Assembly (NCBI GenBank): GCA_027323595.1
Contig: DAHWBL010000134.1
Span: forward strand, 1-7,415
Source: Acetobacteraceae bacterium
GTDB lineage: Bacteria > Pseudomonadota > Alphaproteobacteria > Acetobacterales > Acetobacteraceae
Reading direction: 5' to 3'
DNA: 7,415 nucleotides
Under the pieces are notes generated by a model that was given only the letters and a program-made list of their open reading frames with translations, did not search any database and was not told the origin of the DNA. The position numbers and the translations under genes were made by a program. Positions 6,458 through 7,415 of this stretch are shown piece by piece. Position 1 is the first letter of the stretch; each line of letters begins with the position of its first letter.

Positions 6458-6947
6458 GCAGCCGGCGCAGACAGGCCTGCGGGTCCGCCGCGGCGGGTGC
6501 GGCATCGGCGATGCGGTGATCCAGAACACGCAGCCCGCCGCTGGCGACATCGGGAAACAGGAACAGCCGCAGCTCGCAGCCGCCGTCGCGGTAGGTCCAG
6601 GTTTCGCCCGGAGCGGCGGTGGTGCGGCTGGCGGGCGTGCCGAGCAGATCGCGCACCGCGCCGGCCGACAGGCCATCGACGCTGATGGGCGGGCCCGGCG
6701 GGCTCGCGGCGGGCTCGGGTGCTGTGGTGGTTGCCGGCGCGGAGGCGGTGTGCGCGGCGTGCGGCGTGGTGGTGTGGCGCGGCGGCGGCGGCGCGATCCG
6801 GCCCGCCAGTCCGGCGATCTCGCTCGACACGGAGTTCGACACCTGTCGTGCCTGGCTGTCCAGATCGGCGCACCCGCCCAGCGGCAGGCCGACCGGCAGG
6901 ACCAGCCCGGCGATCATGATCGCGCGCCTCGCACCGCTCGGTTTCAT
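6438..6947 (-). CDS. lipoprotein with BamE/SmpA-like C-terminal domain
   Basis: Small predicted lipoprotein, 169 residues, first gene of the unit with the response regulator and kinase. A signal peptide MKPSGARRAIMIAGLVLP leads to a lipobox-like LGGC with the lipidated Cys26; the next residues (ADLD) include no Asp at position +2, so outer-membrane sorting is expected. A low-complexity Pro/Thr/Ala-rich linker (52-88) follows, then a compact domain of about 80 residues: ISVDGLSAGAVRDLLGTP, then TWTYRDGGCELRLFLFPD. The LG.P ... W.Y ... C.L.LF pattern looks like the BamE/SmpA/OmlA fold. Two further cysteines, Cys124 and Cys159, could form a disulfide. Start: ATG at 6947, preceded by GAGGTGG about 8-11 nt upstream; a TTG at 6983 would put extra residues before the signal peptide. 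Its role is unknown; by context it could feed an envelope signal to the kinase. Confidence 0.75.
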   Translation of the reverse strand: MKPSGARRAIMIAGLVLPVGLPLGGCADLDSQARQVSNSVSSEIAGLAGRIAPPPPRHTTTPHAAHTASAPATTTAPEPAASPPGPPISVDGLSAGAVRDLLGTPASRTTAAPGETWTYRDGGCELRLFLFPDVASGGLRVLDHRIADAAPAAADPQACLRRLHDDHAG

Positions 6948-7009
6948 GCAGCGTTCCACCTCGGCGGCGATGTTTGGGCACAAAGCCCCGGGCCGGCAAG
7001 TCCCATCCG

Positions 7010-7035
7010 GTCACGGGTTGTGAGAAAGCCGTGAC
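7010..7035. repeat. inverted repeat, 7-bp arms with 12-nt spacer
   Basis: GTCACGG (7010-7016) pairs with CCGTGAC (7029-7035) across 12 nt. There is no T-run on either side, so it does not look like an intrinsic terminator. It sits 62 bp upstream of the leftward lipoprotein ATG, a plausible operator position. The function is unknown. Confidence 0.5.
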
Positions 7036-7040
7036 ACGGA

Positions 7041-7069
7041 TTGCCGAGGTTTGCGGGGGGACCTATGTC
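7041..7069 (+). promoter_or_regulatory. weak sigma-70-like promoter candidate
   Basis: TTGCCG and TATGTC are separated by 17 bp, matching the bacterial consensus at 4 of 6 and 3 of 6 positions. Transcription would begin near 7076 and give a leader of roughly 80 nt that includes the inverted repeat at 7081-7120. The match is weak, and the inverted repeat at 7059-7074 overlaps the -10 element. Confidence 0.2.
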
Positions 7070-7080
7070 GGTCCGGACAC

Positions 7081-7120
7081 GTTCTGAAGCCTGCTTGTGG
7101 GTTCGATGAAGTTTCAGAAC
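7081..7120. repeat. inverted repeat / possible leader hairpin
   Basis: GTTCTGAAGC (7081-7090) can pair with GTTTCAGAAC (7111-7120): eight perfect outer pairs, one G-U wobble and a C-G pair, enclosing a 20-nt loop. It lies 34 nt upstream of the chosen start of the second lipoprotein, or 13 nt upstream of the alternative ATG at 7134. It may be a protein-binding dyad, an mRNA leader hairpin or an inactive relic. No T-run follows, so it is not a classical terminator. Confidence 0.55.
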
Positions 7121-7154
7121 CGCATGGGCCCGGATGAAAGATGGATTCGCAATC

Positions 7155-7415
7155 ATGATGCATTCGCACGGACAAGCGGCGGCGCGCGAGCGCGGTGGTA
7201 TCGGCGCCGTGCGGCTGATCGGGCAACTGGGGGTGCTGCTGTGCCTCGCCGGCTGCGCCGCGCCGGCAGGGCTTGCGGTGATGAGCGCGGGCACCGGCGT
7301 CGCGATGGGCACCGGCACCGACTACACGCTGAACGGGATCGCCTACAAGACGTTCGTCTCGCCCCTGCCGGCGGTGCGCCAGGCGACGCGCGGCGGGCTC
7401 GATCGGATGGGCATG
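7155..7415 (+). CDS. small lipoprotein, DUF3568-like, cut by right edge
   Basis: The frame is open from 7110 to the window end, so only the first 87 codons from this ATG are seen. A hydrophobic segment VRLIGQLGVLLCLAGC carries a textbook lipobox LAGC (Cys34 with this start). It is followed by a Gly/Ala/Thr-rich stretch and TDYTLNGIAYKTFVSPLP, then VRQATRGGLDRMGM, which resembles DUF3568-type lipoproteins (small domain in which a short strand precedes a helix of the V..AT...L...G type). The start is uncertain: ATG at 7134, 7155 or 7158, or GTG at 7209, which would give the shortest and most typical lipoprotein signal. No strong Shine-Dalgarno sequence decides among them. It is divergent from the lipoprotein/two-component unit and may share regulatory sites with it. 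The molecular role is unknown. Confidence 0.65.
   Translation, partial: MMHSHGQAAARERGGIGAVRLIGQLGVLLCLAGCAAPAGLAVMSAGTGVAMGTGTDYTLNGIAYKTFVSPLPAVRQATRGGLDRMGM

Larger units (their letters stand above)
6948..7154. promoter_or_regulatory. divergent intergenic region rich in inverted repeats
   Basis: These 207 bp lie between the leftward lipoprotein/two-component unit and the rightward second lipoprotein, and are less GC-biased than the genes. They hold three separate inverted repeats (7010-7035, 7059-7074, 7081-7120) and an 8-bp palindrome GTCCGGAC at 7071-7078. A weak rightward promoter candidate is TTGCCG (7041-7046), 17 bp, TATGTC (7064-7069). No convincing leftward promoter was found. Autoregulation by the adjacent response regulator would act here if it exists. 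Confidence 0.45.

Noticed and set aside
6458..6676. N-terminal extension of the response regulator to 6676.
   Set aside because: The extra residues are a Pro/Ala/Cys-rich shadow of the lipoprotein gene; receiver sequence starts right after the ATG pair at 6457/6454.
7144..7148. GATTC as a CcrM-type GANTC methylation site just before the second lipoprotein.
   Set aside because: One 4-base-specified site is expected by chance, similar sites occur inside genes, and presence of CcrM in this organism is unknown.

Overview
The window is GC-rich throughout and has the codon bias of a high-GC alphaproteobacterium. The alr and dnaB adjacency, the DnaB sequence, the ChvI-like response regulator and the long CopD form suggest Rhodospirillales, perhaps Acetobacteraceae. 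That placement is inference from protein character, not from a search.

Layout from left to right. (1) Minus strand, 1-2021: dnaB (replicative helicase) followed by alr (alanine racemase, cut by the left edge). The two genes overlap by 11 bp. (2) A 144-bp divergent intergenic region, 2022-2165, holds a perfect DnaA-box sequence and a 14-bp perfect palindrome. (3) Plus strand, 2166-4202: copC then copD, 3 bp apart, a copper-handling pair made of a periplasmic Cu(II)-binding protein and a polytopic membrane protein with a long His-containing C-terminal extension. (4) Minus strand, 4218-6947: a tightly overlapped three-gene unit read in the order BamE-like lipoprotein, OmpR/ChvI-type response regulator, sensor histidine kinase. 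Its 3' end converges on copD with only 15 bp between the stop codons. (5) A 207-bp divergent intergenic region, 6948-7154, rich in inverted repeats. (6) Plus strand from about 7155 to the right edge: the start of a second small lipoprotein, resembling DUF3568.

Functionally there is a housekeeping block (replication plus D-alanine supply for peptidoglycan), a small copper module, and an envelope-sensing module in which a lipoprotein is co-transcribed with a two-component system. The divergent second lipoprotein could be a target of that system, but nothing in the sequence proves it.

I see no rRNA, tRNA, CRISPR array, transposase, integrase or phage gene. Almost all of the window is explained by these seven genes; the less explained parts are the two divergent intergenic regions. 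Nothing here clearly amounts to an undescribed system. The best second-look items are the DnaA box upstream of dnaB, the lipoprotein/two-component unit with its periplasmic cysteine pair, and the dyad-rich region at the right.
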